In this document: positions 30,627 through 41,129 of the stretch, piece by piece | Layout of the letters: each line of letters starts with the position of its first letter | How positions within the stretch are numbered: the stretch's first letter is position 1 | Assembly: GCF_001548235.1 (NCBI RefSeq) | Contig: NZ_AP014938.1 | Span: 372,001-436,000 of the forward strand | Origin: Rothia mucilaginosa | GTDB taxonomy: Bacteria > Actinomycetota > Actinomycetes > Actinomycetales > Micrococcaceae | Reading direction: 5' to 3' | Length of the DNA: 64,000 nt | Notes under the pieces: model-generated | Databases searched by the model: none | Seen by the model: the letters and a program-made list of their open reading frames with translations, nothing else | Told to the model about the DNA's origin: nothing | Made by a program: the position numbers and the translations under genes

Positions 30627-31697
30627 TTATTCAGCGTCCTGTGCGGACTCTTCTTCTGATTCTTCAGCCAGGCTACGAGCCACGCGAGCTGCAACCTCTT
30701 CCTCGGCACGAACCTGAGCGTACTTGGACTCGGAGAGAATATCGATACGCCAGCCGGTCAGCTTCGCTGCCAGACGTGCATTCTGACCCTCACGGCCGAT
30801 AGCCAGGGACAGCTGGTCATCCGGAACCACGGCACGAGCGGAGTACTCACGCGGGTTCGCGATAATGACCTCGGTGACCTTCGCCGGGGACAGCGCCGCA
30901 GCGATGAAGGTTGCCGGATCGGTCGAGTAGTCGACAATGTCAATCTTCTCGTCGTTCAGCTCGGCAGCAACCGCACGCACGCGGGCACCCATATCGCCGA
31001 TGCACGCACCCTTCGCATTAATGGTCGGGTTCTTCGCGGACACAGCAATCTTGGAGCGGTGGCCAGCTTCACGGGCGATGGAGTTAATGGAAACCAGGCC
31101 CTCAGAGATTTCGGGAACCTCGTGCTCGAACAGGCGCAGAACCAGGTTCGGGTGCGAACGAGAAACCACAATCGAGGGACCCTTGGGGCCGCGGCGAGCC
31201 TCAACCAGGTAGGCGCGCAGGCGGGAGCCGTGCGGGTACTTCTCGCCCGGAACCTGCTCGTTGCTGGGCAGAACAGCTTCAACGGTGCCCAGGTCAACCT
31301 GAACCATACGCGGGTTGTTGCCCTGCTGAATCACGCCGGACACCAGGGTGCCCTCACGGTCCTTGAACTCACCCAGAACGGATGCGTCCTCAGCGTCACG
31401 CAGACGCTGCGAGAGCACCTGACGGACGGTTGCGGCAGCGATACGGCCAAAGTTGTTCGGGGTATCGTCGAACTCGTCAATCTTCTGGTTGTCCTCATCA
31501 AGCTCAGGAGCCAGAATGACGAACTCGCCGGTGGTGTGGTCGATGACGGCACGAGAACCCTTAATGGCGCCGGGCTGCTTCATGTACGCGAGCAGCAGGG
31601 CGTTCTCAACCAGGGTGAAGAGCTCCTCCATGACGAGAGAGCGCTGCTTCGCCAATGCGCGCAGTGCGCCCAGGTCAATAGTTTTAATATCCTCCAC
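30627..31697 (-). CDS. nusA: Transcription termination/antitermination factor NusA
   Basis: A 356-residue RNA polymerase-associated factor. It has the NusA N-terminal domain, an S1 domain (GTLVSGVIQQ), and two KH domains (PNLVLRLFEHEVPEI and EGQNARLAAKLTGWRIDI regions). The acidic C-terminal repeats of E. coli NusA are missing, which is normal in actinobacteria. The start is GTG, preceded by AAAGGC. Upstream rimP and downstream ylxR-infB complete the usual operon. Confidence 0.96.
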   Translation of the reverse strand: MEDIKTIDLGALRALAKQRSLVMEELFTLVENALLLAYMKQPGAIKGSRAVIDHTTGEFVILAPELDEDNQKIDEFDDTPNNFGRIAAATVRQVLSQRLRDAEDASVLGEFKDREGTLVSGVIQQGNNPRMVQVDLGTVEAVLPSNEQVPGEKYPHGSRLRAYLVEARRGPKGPSIVVSRSHPNLVLRLFEHEVPEISEGLVSINSIAREAGHRSKIAVSAKNPTINAKGACIGDMGARVRAVAAELNDEKIDIVDYSTDPATFIAAALSPAKVTEVIIANPREYSARAVVPDDQLSLAIGREGQNARLAAKLTGWRIDILSESKYAQVRAEEEVAARVARSLAEESEEESAQDAE

Positions 31698-31806
31698 GCT
31701 TTTCAGCCTTTCCCAGTTAGCACGGCGCCGGGACGCTTAGTGCGCCCCGGCTCCCGAACGGTATATACCTGGCACGGAGCACCCCGTGCCTGAAGCTTTA
31801 ATAACT

Positions 31807-32478
31807 CTATTCTACCGGCTCAGCGGGCGAATTGAAGTCAATCTCGACGTGAGCAGAAGCAATATTTTCCCACGGAAGCAAGCTCGGCTCGTGGTAGGAC
31901 TCCTTCTGACCCTTCTTCGTGTTCTTCTTACGAGCCAGCACCGGACCTTCATCCTGCACCTCGTGCAGACGCGCCAGGTACTCGGTGCCGTCGGGTGCGG
32001 TGACCGCGATCAGGCGGGTACGGGCACGTTCCCAGTGGCGGCGCTCGGTCAGGGCACGGGTAGCACCCGGCGAGGACACCTCCAGCTCGTAGGGGAAGAA
32101 CTCGTCGTTCTCATCCGCACGGTCCAGGGCGCCCGAAATCGCACCGGAAATCTCCGCGAGGGAATCCAGCGACAGCGAATCGGTACGCTCAGCGGTGTAG
32201 TCCACCGTAATCTTCACGGTGCGGTTCGCCGCCGGGCCCGAAATCTTCAGACCCTCCAGCACCAGCGAGAACTCGGAGATAACCGGGGCAATCGCCTCGG
32301 CAACCTCTTCCTCACGGATCGCGCGGGTACCCACGCGCACCGGTGCCTCCACCACGGGCTCACTCTCAACTCGAGTGCGGGGAGTGTTCACACCATTCGC
32401 CACGCGGGATGCGGCACGGCGAGCGCGTGCATTCGGGGCGCTCTTCTTAGAGCCAGAACGCTTCGGCTTATATGCCAT
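31807..32478 (-). CDS. rimP: Ribosome maturation factor RimP
   Basis: A 223-residue 30S assembly factor. The RimP core covers about residues 55-215, with the DYTAERTDSLSLDSLAEISGAI block and the LEVSSPGATRALTERRHWERA block. The first 50 residues are a basic, variable extension rich in Lys/Arg/Ala. AGAAGAG precedes the ATG. It begins the rimP-nusA-ylxR-infB run downstream of proS. Confidence 0.94.
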   Translation of the reverse strand: MAYKPKRSGSKKSAPNARARRAASRVANGVNTPRTRVESEPVVEAPVRVGTRAIREEEVAEAIAPVISEFSLVLEGLKISGPAANRTVKITVDYTAERTDSLSLDSLAEISGAISGALDRADENDEFFPYELEVSSPGATRALTERRHWERARTRLIAVTAPDGTEYLARLHEVQDEGPVLARKKNTKKGQKESYHEPSLLPWENIASAHVEIDFNSPAEPVE

Positions 32479-32577
32479 AGTTCTCTTCTTTCATTCTTCC
32501 GCCGCTACCCTGCCCCACCTCTTGGGAGGCGGGGCAGGTGGCGACGGTTTTACGTTTTTGCGGGCTAGTGGCGTGCC

Positions 32578-34410
32578 TTAGGCGCCGCGCACCTCAGCGA
32601 TGACCTCAGCCACCGCGTTCTCGACGGACACCTCGCGAGCCTCACCGCTGCGGCGGTCCTTCAGTTCCAGCACGCCGTCCTTGAAGCCGCGACCAATCAC
32701 CAGGATGGTGGGCACACCCAGCAGCTCGGCGTCGCCGAACTTCACGCCGGGGCTGGTCTTCGGGCGGTCATCCAGCATGACCTGCAGGCCGGCGGATTCC
32801 AGGGATGCGCTGAGCTCTTCAGCGTACTCGTGGGATGCTGCATCCTTGCCGGTGATGACGATGTGCACGTCTGCCGGTGCCAGGTTACGCGGCCAGATCA
32901 GGCCCTTCTCGTCGTGGTTGCCCTCGGCGATAGCAGCCAGTGCGCGGGTCACGCCCACACCGTAGGAGCCCATGGTCACGGTCTGCAGCTTGCCGTTCTG
33001 GTCCAGAACCTTCAGACCCAGTGCCTCAGCGTACTTGCGGCCCAGGGCGAAGATGTGCCCCATCTCGATGCCGCGGGCTGCGACCAGTTCGCCGGAGCCG
33101 TCCGGTGCCGGGTCGCCTTCGCGCACCTCGCACGCCTCAATGACGCCGTCGGCGGTGAAGTCGCGGCCGAAGACCAGGTTCGCCACGTGCTTGCCCTCTT
33201 CGTTTGCGCCGGCCACCCAGCGGGTACCGCGCACCACGCGGGGGTCAACGAAGAAGGGAATACCGGTTGCGGAAGCCACCGCATCCTCGTCCTCGGTGTG
33301 CGCACCGAACAGGGGCGCATCCAGGCTCAGGCCGGGGCCAATGTAGCCCTTGACCAGCTGCGGGTATGCCTTCAGGTCCTCTTCGCTGGCTGCCTCAACC
33401 TCAACCTCGCCGCCGATGCCCAGCAGGGCACCGATGTTGACCTCAACGCGGCCCAGGTCCACGGCACGGTCGCCGGGAACGCCCACGGCGAAGACCTTAC
33501 GCTCGCCGGAGGGGGTGATGACGGTGCCCAGGAAGCACTTGAGGGTCTGCGAAGCATCCAGGGTGCCGCCGGTAACCTCGGAGTGCAGCTCGTTCATGCG
33601 CTCCACCAGGGTCTCAATGGTGGCGGAGTCGGGGGTGCCCACAAGGATTGCCGCCGGGGTGTCCTCGGTGATTTCGATTTCCTCGGGAACCACGGTGGTG
33701 ACGGCCTCAACGTTTGCCGCGTAGCCGCCCGCGGAACGCACGAAGGTGTCCTCACCGATGGGGGTCGGGTGCAGGAACTCTTCACTGCGGGAGCCGCCCA
33801 TCGCGCCGGACTGTGCGGTCACAATGACAATCTCCAGGCCCAGGCGCTCGAAAATGCGCTGGTAGGCGGCACGGTGCGCCATGTACGCCTCGTTCAGGCC
33901 CTCATCGTCAATGTTGAAGGAGTAGGAGTCCTTCATGACGAACTCGCGGCCGCGCAGCAGGCCCGCGCGGGGGCGTGCCTCATCGCGGTACTTGGTCTGA
34001 ATCTGGTACAGGTAAACCGGCAAATCCTTGTAGGAGGAGTACAGGTCCTTGACCAATAGGGTGAACATTTCCTCGTGGGTGGGTGCCAGCAGCATGTCTG
34101 CACCCTTGCGGTCCTTGAGGCGGAAGAGGTTATCGCCGTACTCGTCCCAGCGGTTGGTTGCCTCGTAGGGTTCGCGGGGCAGCAGCGCGGGGAAGTGAAC
34201 TTCCTGCGCGCCAATGGCGTCCATCTCTTCACGGATGATGTTCTCGACCTTGCGCAGTACCTTCAGGCCCAGGGGCAGCCAGGTGTACACGCCGGGGGCT
34301 GCGCGGCGGATGTAACCGGCGCGAACCAGCAGCTTGTGGCTGGCGACCTCAGCGTCTACGGGGTCCTCGCGCAGAGTGCGCACGAAGAGGTTGGAAAGGC
34401 GAAGTACCAC
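32578..34410 (-). CDS. proS: Prolyl-tRNA synthetase
   Basis: A 610-residue class II synthetase of the bacterial type that has an editing insertion. It shows the family start ([20 protein letters not shown]), motif 2 ([21 protein letters not shown], at about residues 135-155), and an inserted editing domain between motifs 2 and 3. The anticodon-binding domain is at the end. The GTG at 34410 with AAGGAG gives the family start; the open frame reaches 34452 but those residues are unsupported. It lies between the DUF4081-GNAT gene and rimP, the usual actinobacterial order. Confidence 0.96.
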   Translation of the reverse strand: MVLRLSNLFVRTLREDPVDAEVASHKLLVRAGYIRRAAPGVYTWLPLGLKVLRKVENIIREEMDAIGAQEVHFPALLPREPYEATNRWDEYGDNLFRLKDRKGADMLLAPTHEEMFTLLVKDLYSSYKDLPVYLYQIQTKYRDEARPRAGLLRGREFVMKDSYSFNIDDEGLNEAYMAHRAAYQRIFERLGLEIVIVTAQSGAMGGSRSEEFLHPTPIGEDTFVRSAGGYAANVEAVTTVVPEEIEITEDTPAAILVGTPDSATIETLVERMNELHSEVTGGTLDASQTLKCFLGTVITPSGERKVFAVGVPGDRAVDLGRVEVNIGALLGIGGEVEVEAASEEDLKAYPQLVKGYIGPGLSLDAPLFGAHTEDEDAVASATGIPFFVDPRVVRGTRWVAGANEEGKHVANLVFGRDFTADGVIEACEVREGDPAPDGSGELVAARGIEMGHIFALGRKYAEALGLKVLDQNGKLQTVTMGSYGVGVTRALAAIAEGNHDEKGLIWPRNLAPADVHIVITGKDAASHEYAEELSASLESAGLQVMLDDRPKTSPGVKFGDAELLGVPTILVIGRGFKDGVLELKDRRSGEAREVSVENAVAEVIAEVRGA

Positions 34411-34521
34411 GATTCTCCTTGAAAGGTCGATAGGTTTAGGTGGGGTGCCCACGGCTCACCGGGTAAGCCGTAAATAGGCACAGTCGTCTTTAATTTTATA
34501 GCGTTTTAGGGTTCGGCGTGT

Positions 34522-35787
34522 TTAGCGCTCAAAAATGATGGTCGAGAACTGCCCAATCTGCTCCCAACCAGTCCCCCGGTACATGGCAAGAGCACGGGCG
34601 TTGTAGTCGTTCACGTACAGGCTCAAATGCGGGTAGTAGCGCTGCAGAATCTGCGCGGCGGCGGCAAAGAACGGCTTAGCCAGACCGTAGCCGCGGTAGT
34701 CCGGATGCAGCCACACGCCCTGCACCTGCGCGGCGTCCAGGTTCACGATGCCCGCATCCGCCTTGAAGATAACCCGCCCGTTCACATCGGTGACAATGGC
34801 GCTGCGCTGACCGGCAATGAGCGTGCGCAGGCGCGCCGCATAGCCGTCACCGTAGCGAGCAACCGGGTCGAAGCCGACCTCCTCGGTGAACATGGCGGCC
34901 GCGGCGGGCAGAAGCTCCCCCAGGTCCGCAGAGGTGGCAAGGCGCGCATACCCGGCAGGCTCACCGCTGAGTTGGACAGCACCGGCGGGGCTCTGCCCCG
35001 GCTTGAGGGGCTCGGGTTTGATGGGCACGGGTTTGAGAGGCGCGGGCAGGTGCGCCGGCAGCTCAGGAAGCTCCGCGGCGTAGAAGCGAGCGAGATCCTT
35101 CTCCGGCGGCAGATACAGCAGCGGCTGATTGGAACGCTCCGACAGAACCCGCGCACGGTGATCACAACCGTCACCCAGGCTCGGCTGCAGTATCTGCAAC
35201 AGCGGGCTCTTACCGCCGCGAGTCTGCTCGCACAGCTCCTGCATGCGCGTCCACAGGGGCATCACGAAGGCGCTCTCACCGAACATGGAATCCAGGCGAG
35301 AACCCACCTGCAGAAGTAGCTGAGCCAGCGCGTCACGATGCGCGAGCGCCGTAGCATCCAGGGTGGGAGTGTCCGGGGCGGGGGCATCCGCCGCTTCAGC
35401 CCCATGAGAGTCCGCACCTTGCTCAGCATGTTCAACAGCGACACCGCACAGCCGCACCGGCACCACATTCGAACCCAACAACAGCACACAGCACAGCTGC
35501 CCGTCACGTTCACAACCCACAAAACCCTGATAGTAGTGCAGCGGAATACGCGGGGACCTCATCGGAAGAGGGCACGCCAAATAATGCTCAATGGAGTACA
35601 GATTCGGGACCGGGTCACTGAACAGGACCTCCTCCAGCTCATCGCACCACCGAGCATCCAGAGCAAAAACGTGTTCCTTCACGCGATCAGGCATAGGGAA
35701 AGAATCCATCGACGAAACAGCAGCAGACGAAACAGCAGCACGCCGGGCACGATTAGCCTTACGGCGGCGAGAAAAAAGAGTGAACAT
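34522..35787 (-). CDS. DUF4081-GNAT N-acetyltransferase
   Basis: A 421-residue protein with a DUF4081-like N-terminal half and a C-terminal GNAT domain. In the C-terminal part, VQGVWLHPDYRGYGLAKPFF carries the acetyl-CoA-binding R-G-x-G-type motif, followed by LYVNDYNARALAMYRGTGW. Homologues lie directly downstream of ispG in many actinobacteria; the acceptor is unknown. ATG 35787 is preferred over the longer frame because the extra residues look non-native, though the SD (AGGT) is weak. A proline-rich bridge of about 25 residues (KPVPIKPEPLKPGQSPAG) joins the halves. Confidence 0.86.
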   Translation of the reverse strand: MFTLFSRRRKANRARRAAVSSAAVSSMDSFPMPDRVKEHVFALDARWCDELEEVLFSDPVPNLYSIEHYLACPLPMRSPRIPLHYYQGFVGCERDGQLCCVLLLGSNVVPVRLCGVAVEHAEQGADSHGAEAADAPAPDTPTLDATALAHRDALAQLLLQVGSRLDSMFGESAFVMPLWTRMQELCEQTRGGKSPLLQILQPSLGDGCDHRARVLSERSNQPLLYLPPEKDLARFYAAELPELPAHLPAPLKPVPIKPEPLKPGQSPAGAVQLSGEPAGYARLATSADLGELLPAAAAMFTEEVGFDPVARYGDGYAARLRTLIAGQRSAIVTDVNGRVIFKADAGIVNLDAAQVQGVWLHPDYRGYGLAKPFFAAAAQILQRYYPHLSLYVNDYNARALAMYRGTGWEQIGQFSTIIFER

Positions 35788-35978
35788 GACCTGTTGAGTG
35801 ATAGAGAAAGAGCGACAAAAATAAGTGAAAACACGGGGACACGCACCCCGAAAAAGCAACCGGATCCTGCGGCCACAACCAGCAGCGGCAAGCACCAAGC
35901 CTGCCACCACCATAACCGGACATAACCGGAAAAGCGCGGAGGCGCCCTCACCAGGGCGCCTCCGCGCACAAAAGCTAA

Positions 35979-37139
35979 CTAGCTCACCGAAACAGCCGGG
36001 GACCCCTCGGGAACATACTCGCCCGAAGCCTCCATCTCAGCAGCAATACGGGTCGCCTCTTCAATCAGAGTCTCAACGATCTGATCCTCAGGCACAGTCT
36101 TAATGACCTCACCCTTCACAAAAATCTGGCCCTTACCGTTACCGGACGCCACACCCAGGTCAGCCTCACGAGCCTCACCCGGACCGTTCACCACGCAACC
36201 CATCACGGCAACACGCAGCGGAACCTTCATGTGCTCCAGGCCCTTAGTCACGTTCTCAGCAAGCTCCCACACGTTCACCTGCGCACGACCACACGACGGG
36301 CACGAAACGATATCCAGCTTGCGGGGGCGAAGGTTCAGCGACTCCAGGATCTTGGTGCCCACCTTCACCTCCTCAACCGGAGGAGCAGACAGCGACACGC
36401 GAATAGTATCGCCAATACCCTGAGACAGCAGAGTACCAAACGCCACCGAGCTCTTAATAGTGCCCTGGAACGCCGGACCAGCCTCAGTAACACCCAAGTG
36501 CAGGGGCCAGTCACCACGCTCAGCAAGCTGACGGTACGCCTCCACCATCACCACAGGGTCATTATGCTTCACAGAAATCTTGAAATCGCGGAAACCGTGC
36601 TCCTCAAAGAGCGACGCCTCCCACACAGCAGACTCAACCAGAGCCTCCGGAGTAGCCTTACCGTACTTCTCCAACAGACGCTTATCCAGCGAACCAGCAT
36701 TCACACCAATACGCAGAGAAACGCCGTGGTCCGAAGCCATCTGAGCGATTTCCTTCACCTGGTCATCGAACTTACGGATATTACCCGGGTTCACACGCAC
36801 AGCACCGCAACCAGCCTGAATAGCCGCATACACGTACTTCGGCTGGAAGTGAATATCAGCAATCACCGGAATACGGGACTGCTTCGCAATAATGGGCAGA
36901 GCCTCCGCATCCTTATCAGTCGGGCACGCCACACGCACAATATCGCAACCGGCAGCGGTCAACTCAGCAATCTGCTGCAGAGTCGCACCAATGTCGTGGG
37001 TCTTAGTGGTCGTCATCGACTGCACCGAAATCGGAGATTCAGAACCAACACCGACAGAACCCACCTTAAACTGGCGAGTCTTACGACGCGGGGACAGAAC
37101 CGCGGGAGCGGGCTTCGGCATACCAAGGCTGACCGACAA
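35979..37139 (-). CDS. ispG: 4-hydroxy-3-methylbut-2-enyl-diphosphate synthase
   Basis: A 386-residue [4Fe-4S] enzyme (GcpE) of the MEP isoprenoid pathway. The start ([20 protein letters not shown] region) and the [17 protein letters not shown] block are family-typical. The cluster cysteines are in CPSCGR and [10 protein letters not shown] near the C terminus. The start is TTG at 37139 with GGAGG at ideal spacing; the longer frame to 37181 lacks support. With dxr at 44 kb this gives two MEP enzymes in the window. In other actinobacteria dxr, rseP and ispG are contiguous. Confidence 0.95.
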   Translation of the reverse strand: MSVSLGMPKPAPAVLSPRRKTRQFKVGSVGVGSESPISVQSMTTTKTHDIGATLQQIAELTAAGCDIVRVACPTDKDAEALPIIAKQSRIPVIADIHFQPKYVYAAIQAGCGAVRVNPGNIRKFDDQVKEIAQMASDHGVSLRIGVNAGSLDKRLLEKYGKATPEALVESAVWEASLFEEHGFRDFKISVKHNDPVVMVEAYRQLAERGDWPLHLGVTEAGPAFQGTIKSSVAFGTLLSQGIGDTIRVSLSAPPVEEVKVGTKILESLNLRPRKLDIVSCPSCGRAQVNVWELAENVTKGLEHMKVPLRVAVMGCVVNGPGEAREADLGVASGNGKGQIFVKGEVIKTVPEDQIVETLIEEATRIAAEMEASGEYVPEGSPAVSVS

Positions 37140-37260
37140 GGTTTTCCTCCATACATGGGTTATGAAGGACGTACGACGCATCCTTCGTTCAACTTTTTAT
37201 TGTGCCACTGACGCGAAAGAAAGCACTAATACGGGTACCCTTACCGCGCGCAACAACACA

Positions 37261-38616
37261 CTAAAACAGGGTGATGGGCTTAACAATATCCGCCACAATC
37301 AGAATGACAGACATCACAATAAACGCGCCTGCCACCACATACGTCAACGGCAACAACTTCACCGGATCAAACGGACCCGGATCCTTACGCCCAGTCAAAC
37401 GTGCAAAGAAACGACGCACCCCCTCCCAGAGCGCACCCAACACGTGGCCACCATCCAGAGGCAGAAGCGGAATCAGATTAAACGCAAAAAGCATCAAATT
37501 CATATTCGCCACCAGCGAGACCAACATCGCAGCCTTCGCCTTCACATCAATACGGTCAGTAGCCGTCACCTCACCGGCAATACGACTCACACCAACCACA
37601 GACACCGGCGACTCAACACTACGCTCACCACCAGTCACCAAAGTCACCGTCAACTCCCACACACGCTGCGGCAACGACAACATCGACGAACCCACACGAG
37701 AGAGCGTATCGCCCACCATCGCAGGCACCTCAGTAATAGAACCAGGCACCAACTCACTCGACGGCGACACACCCACAAAACCGCCGCGAGTCGTCGCAAT
37801 CGAACCATCCGCAGCACGCGCATACTGGCCCTTACCATCAGAAACCGGGCGGATCATCTCAACCGGAGTCACCAACAAATCCAGACGCTGACCATCACGC
37901 TCCACCGTCAAAGTGCTCGGGTGAGAACCCGCCGCACGAATCGCCGAAGACACCGCCTCCCACGAACCCGTCGACGCACCATTCACAGCAACCACACGGT
38001 CACCCACCCGCACACCAGCAGCCTTCGCAGGCGACGGAGTGGACTTATCCGTACACTCGCCATAGCTAATCGAATCATGAGTGACATTCACGCTCGGCAC
38101 GCACTCAGACACCGCTGACACCTTATTCGTCACCTGCGCCGTACCAAAACCACAAATCAGCACAGCAGTACACACCACACCAATCAGCAGGTTCATCGTC
38201 GGGCCACCCAGCATAATCACCATGCGCTTGAGCACCGGCAACTTATAGAACAGGCGGTCCTCATCGCCGGGCTTCAGACGCTCAGCATCCGCCGCACGCG
38301 CTTCCTCAGCCAAGGACGCAAACGGGCTGGTACTGCCCGAATGGCCCTCCTCATGGTGCTCCTTCACCTCAGCAGGGCTCGGCGGGTACATGCCAATCAT
38401 CGAAATGTAGCCGCCCAACGGGATCGCCTTGAAACCGTACTCAGTCTCGCCGCGGCGGAAAGAGAACACGGTCTTACCGAAGCCAATCATGTACTGCGGA
38501 ACGCGCACATTGAACAGCTTCGCGGGCACCAGATGCCCCACCTCGTGCAGGGCAATCGAGACGGCAATAGCGATTGCCATGAGGATAATGCCCACAGCGT
38601 ACAGCAGGATTTCCAC
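37261..38616 (-). CDS. rseP: M50 site-2 protease (RseP/Rip1 family)
   Basis: A 451-residue intramembrane zinc protease that cuts anti-sigma factors and other membrane proteins. The zinc motif H24-E25-x-x-H28 lies in the first helix (LHEVGHLVPAKL). A PDZ domain is at about residues 190-270, and the LLPLDGGHVLG motif with the third ligand Asp is near residue 390. The start is GTG with a weak SD. It is followed by ispG as expected, but the usual upstream neighbour dxr is 5 kb away because an exporter cassette intervenes. Confidence 0.94.
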   Translation of the reverse strand: MEILLYAVGIILMAIAIAVSIALHEVGHLVPAKLFNVRVPQYMIGFGKTVFSFRRGETEYGFKAIPLGGYISMIGMYPPSPAEVKEHHEEGHSGSTSPFASLAEEARAADAERLKPGDEDRLFYKLPVLKRMVIMLGGPTMNLLIGVVCTAVLICGFGTAQVTNKVSAVSECVPSVNVTHDSISYGECTDKSTPSPAKAAGVRVGDRVVAVNGASTGSWEAVSSAIRAAGSHPSTLTVERDGQRLDLLVTPVEMIRPVSDGKGQYARAADGSIATTRGGFVGVSPSSELVPGSITEVPAMVGDTLSRVGSSMLSLPQRVWELTVTLVTGGERSVESPVSVVGVSRIAGEVTATDRIDVKAKAAMLVSLVANMNLMLFAFNLIPLLPLDGGHVLGALWEGVRRFFARLTGRKDPGPFDPVKLLPLTYVVAGAFIVMSVILIVADIVKPITLF

Positions 38617-38756
38617 GCTTTTTCTCGTTTCGGTTCGGGGATACGAAGCTTCTAGGATACTCGCTTAGCCTGTGAAGGCGCCCTCCCCCGCCTCATATGA
38701 CTATGCAGGACGGTGTGGGTGGGTACGCTATACCCTTCCTCCGGTGAGGTGCGGGC

Positions 38757-38858
38757 ATGTGGAGGGGTGGTGTTCGTCCTCGTTCCTACAGGGGCACCCG
38801 CCCTCGCTTCGCTTCGGGCACCCTGATGTCACGTTCGGACGACACCGCCCCTCCACAC
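38757..38858. repeat. Palindromic, degenerate inverted copy of the flanking repeat
   Basis: Terminal arms of about 22 bp pair (TGTGGAGGGG.GGTGT.CGTCC and its complement, one mismatch and one 1-bp indel) around about 60 bp. Read in reverse, its interior matches the neighbouring repeat in blocks: GAAGCGAAGCGAGG, CGGGTGCCCCTG and GAGGACGAACACC. It therefore looks like an inverted, partly deleted member of the same family. Confidence 0.7.
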
Positions 38859-38876
38859 GCACGCTAGGCTACCCGA

Positions 38877-39055
38877 GGTGGCGCGCCGTGTTTTCCGGAT
38901 GCGCCCTCAGGGTGTCACACGGACGCTCTTCCGCAGCGAAGCGAGGAGAAAGCGGAGCGTCCGGGTGACGGGTGCCCCTGCGTAGGCGCGGAGGAAACAT
39001 GCGGCGTGCCTCCCCAAACGCTATGGTGCTGAATGAGGACGAACACCGCACCTTC
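38877..39055 (+). repeat. Cassette-flanking repeat, left copy
   Basis: About 179 bp, nearly identical to 43553-43722 over its first 135 bp (start GGTGGCGCGCCGTGTTTTCC) and again at its end (GACGAACACCGC). It contains a strong stem-loop: GTCACACGGACGCTC pairs with GAGCGTCCGGGTGAC (14 of 15). It lies immediately downstream of the MacB gene. Confidence 0.88.
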
Positions 39056-39071
39056 ACGCCTTCCTCAACAA

Positions 39072-41120
39072 CTAGCCTGCCGCCAGGGTCTGTGCCGGAT
39101 CAATACGCGAAGCCTTCGCCGCCGGGTACAGACCAGCCAACACACCAACCAGCGCACCAGCGCCCAGGCCCAGCAGAATAGTGTCGGCACTAATAATCGG
39201 CGTCCAACGGTTCATCAAAGACACAATCGAGATGCCGTTAACCGCCAGCACAATACCAGCCACAGCGCCCAGGATGCCGGTCAGCAGCGCCTCCGCCGAG
39301 AACTGCAGCAGAATACCCGAAGGGCGCATACCAATAGCCAGACGCAAACCCACCTCACGGCGACGCTCCATCACCGCAACCAGGAACGTGTTCATAATGC
39401 CCATTGCACCAATCACGAGGGTAATAACGCTCATGGCAAGAAGCATGGTGCGTTGCTGCTGGTCGACGGCTTCGCGAAGGGTCTTCGGCTCCGGCGGAAC
39501 ACTCACGCTATACAGCGCGGGGCGTTCCGGCGAGAGCGCGTACGGTGCTTCCTCCGCAATCTGGTTTGCGGCACCGGCAACAGTACTCACCACAATCTGA
39601 GTGGAACGCTTACCGGTCTGCGCCGCAACGGCACCGCCACCGGCAGCGGGCTGCGATTTTTCAACATCGGCACCAGGCTTCGCACCCAGAGGCAGGTAGA
39701 CCGAACCGTACGACAGAGTCAGCGAGGGATTCTCCCGCACCACACCGATGACAGTGTACGGCTCATCGTGAATATAGACCGTAACTCCGGGGCTATAGGG
39801 TAGCGCAAGCTGGCGCATCACGCTTTCGCTGAGCACCACGACCTTATCGTTACGCTCCACGTGCCCCTCATCGAAGGTACGGCCCCACACCAGCTCGTGA
39901 CCCTGCACGCTAAAGATAGTGGGCGTTGCAGCAAGGACGGACGCCGTCACGTTAGCGCCGCGCTCGCCAAAGTTGTCGGGGCCGCGCTGAATATCGGTGG
40001 ATTCATCCAGCTGATCCACCAGCGCGGTACCGGTCACTCCGTTCAGCTGGCTAACACGCCGATAATTCTCGCTTGCCGCTAGGCTCAGAAGTTCAGCCCG
40101 GCTCATAGCTTCGGTTCGGGTAGAGCTAATCGTCAGGTGCTTAGCTCTAAAAATGTCGAAGCTGTCCGCCAGCTGCCCAGAAATGGTGGCGGTCAGACCA
40201 ACGGTCAGCACAAGCGAAGCGATACCCAGAACCACACCAAGCATGGTGAAGATATTGCGCCTCACCCGGTGAACGGTAGCGTCCCACGCTTCTTTGAGGG
40301 AGGCGAGCGCCCAGGGTGCACGCCCGCTCCCCTGCGGCTTAGATGCTTGTTCCTCAGTAAAGCTAGGCTGGTTCAGAAGCTCACGAGCGGTCGTTTCTTC
40401 CTGCTGCGGCGCTTTCTGCTCGATGAGCTGCCCCTCGTGCATGCGCAGCACCCGGTCGCAGTGCTCCGCCACGAGCGGGTCGTGGGTAATCACAATCGTG
40501 CTTTGCTGATCGCCCGTACATTCGCGGAGCAGGTCAATCACTTCACGGGTGAGCTCTTCATCCAGCGAGCCGGTCGGCTCATCACAGAGCAGCAACGCCG
40601 GTTCCCCAATGAGCGCACGAGCAATAGCCACACGCTGCTTTTCACCGCCTGAGAGAGTGGTGATGGGTGCATCCGTTCGGTGGCTCAGCCCCAGCAGGGC
40701 GAGAGTATCCGCAACCCGTTGCGCTCGTTCTGCCTTGGGGACACCACGGTAGATGAGCGGTAGCTCAACGTTGCGGTACACGTTCTTATGCTCGATGAGG
40801 TGGAACGCCTGGAAGACGAAACCGATGCTGTCCAGGCGCGCTTCAGCTCGCTGTGCCGCGTTGAAGGTTGCGGTGTCTGTACCGTCCAGCAGGTAGCTGC
40901 CGGAGGCGGGCGTGCTGAGCAGACCGAGGATGTTCAGCAGGGTTGATTTGCCGCTGCCGGACGGTCCCAGGATTGCGACGACTTCTCCGTAGCGGACTTT
41001 CAGGTCAATATTTTTGAGCACGTCAATTCGAGTGTCACCCTGCATAAAGTGCTGGGACACTCCCTGAATATCGACGCTATAGGCTGGTGGGTGCGCGTGA
41101 GCAGCGCGGGAGTCAGTCAT
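39072..41120 (-). CDS. MacB-type ABC transporter, fused ATPase and permease
   Basis: A 682-residue fusion. The N-terminal ATPase (about 13-230) has Walker A GPSGSGKS at 52-59, signature LSGGEKQRVAIARAL near 155 and Walker B LLLCDEPTGS. The permease half starts near residue 270 with a first helix, a large MacB-like extracytoplasmic domain (about 320-530) and three C-terminal helices (FtsX type). Proteins of this class are mechanotransmission exporters that work with a periplasmic or cell-wall adaptor. GGAGTAG precedes the ATG, 9 bp after the adaptor stop. The substrate (peptide, antibiotic, lipoprotein or siderophore) cannot be told. Confidence 0.92.
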   Translation of the reverse strand: MTDSRAAHAHPPAYSVDIQGVSQHFMQGDTRIDVLKNIDLKVRYGEVVAILGPSGSGKSTLLNILGLLSTPASGSYLLDGTDTATFNAAQRAEARLDSIGFVFQAFHLIEHKNVYRNVELPLIYRGVPKAERAQRVADTLALLGLSHRTDAPITTLSGGEKQRVAIARALIGEPALLLCDEPTGSLDEELTREVIDLLRECTGDQQSTIVITHDPLVAEHCDRVLRMHEGQLIEQKAPQQEETTARELLNQPSFTEEQASKPQGSGRAPWALASLKEAWDATVHRVRRNIFTMLGVVLGIASLVLTVGLTATISGQLADSFDIFRAKHLTISSTRTEAMSRAELLSLAASENYRRVSQLNGVTGTALVDQLDESTDIQRGPDNFGERGANVTASVLAATPTIFSVQGHELVWGRTFDEGHVERNDKVVVLSESVMRQLALPYSPGVTVYIHDEPYTVIGVVRENPSLTLSYGSVYLPLGAKPGADVEKSQPAAGGGAVAAQTGKRSTQIVVSTVAGAANQIAEEAPYALSPERPALYSVSVPPEPKTLREAVDQQQRTMLLAMSVITLVIGAMGIMNTFLVAVMERRREVGLRLAIGMRPSGILLQFSAEALLTGILGAVAGIVLAVNGISIVSLMNRWTPIISADTILLGLGAGALVGVLAGLYPAAKASRIDPAQTLAAG

Positions 41121-41129
41121 GGCTACTCC

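Larger units (their letters stand above)
38617..39071. other. Repeat-filled gap between MacB and rseP
   Basis: This 455-bp gap holds no supported gene. It contains a 100-bp palindromic element (38757-38858) followed by a full direct copy of the cassette-flanking repeat (38877-39055). The remaining bases next to rseP show nothing notable. Short ORFs in the repeat do not stay in frame with those in the other copy. Confidence 0.7.

Noticed and set aside
38869..39057. Short ORFs inside the two flanking repeats as a conserved small protein
   Set aside because: Indels shift the frame between copies, so the common sequence is not read as the same peptide.
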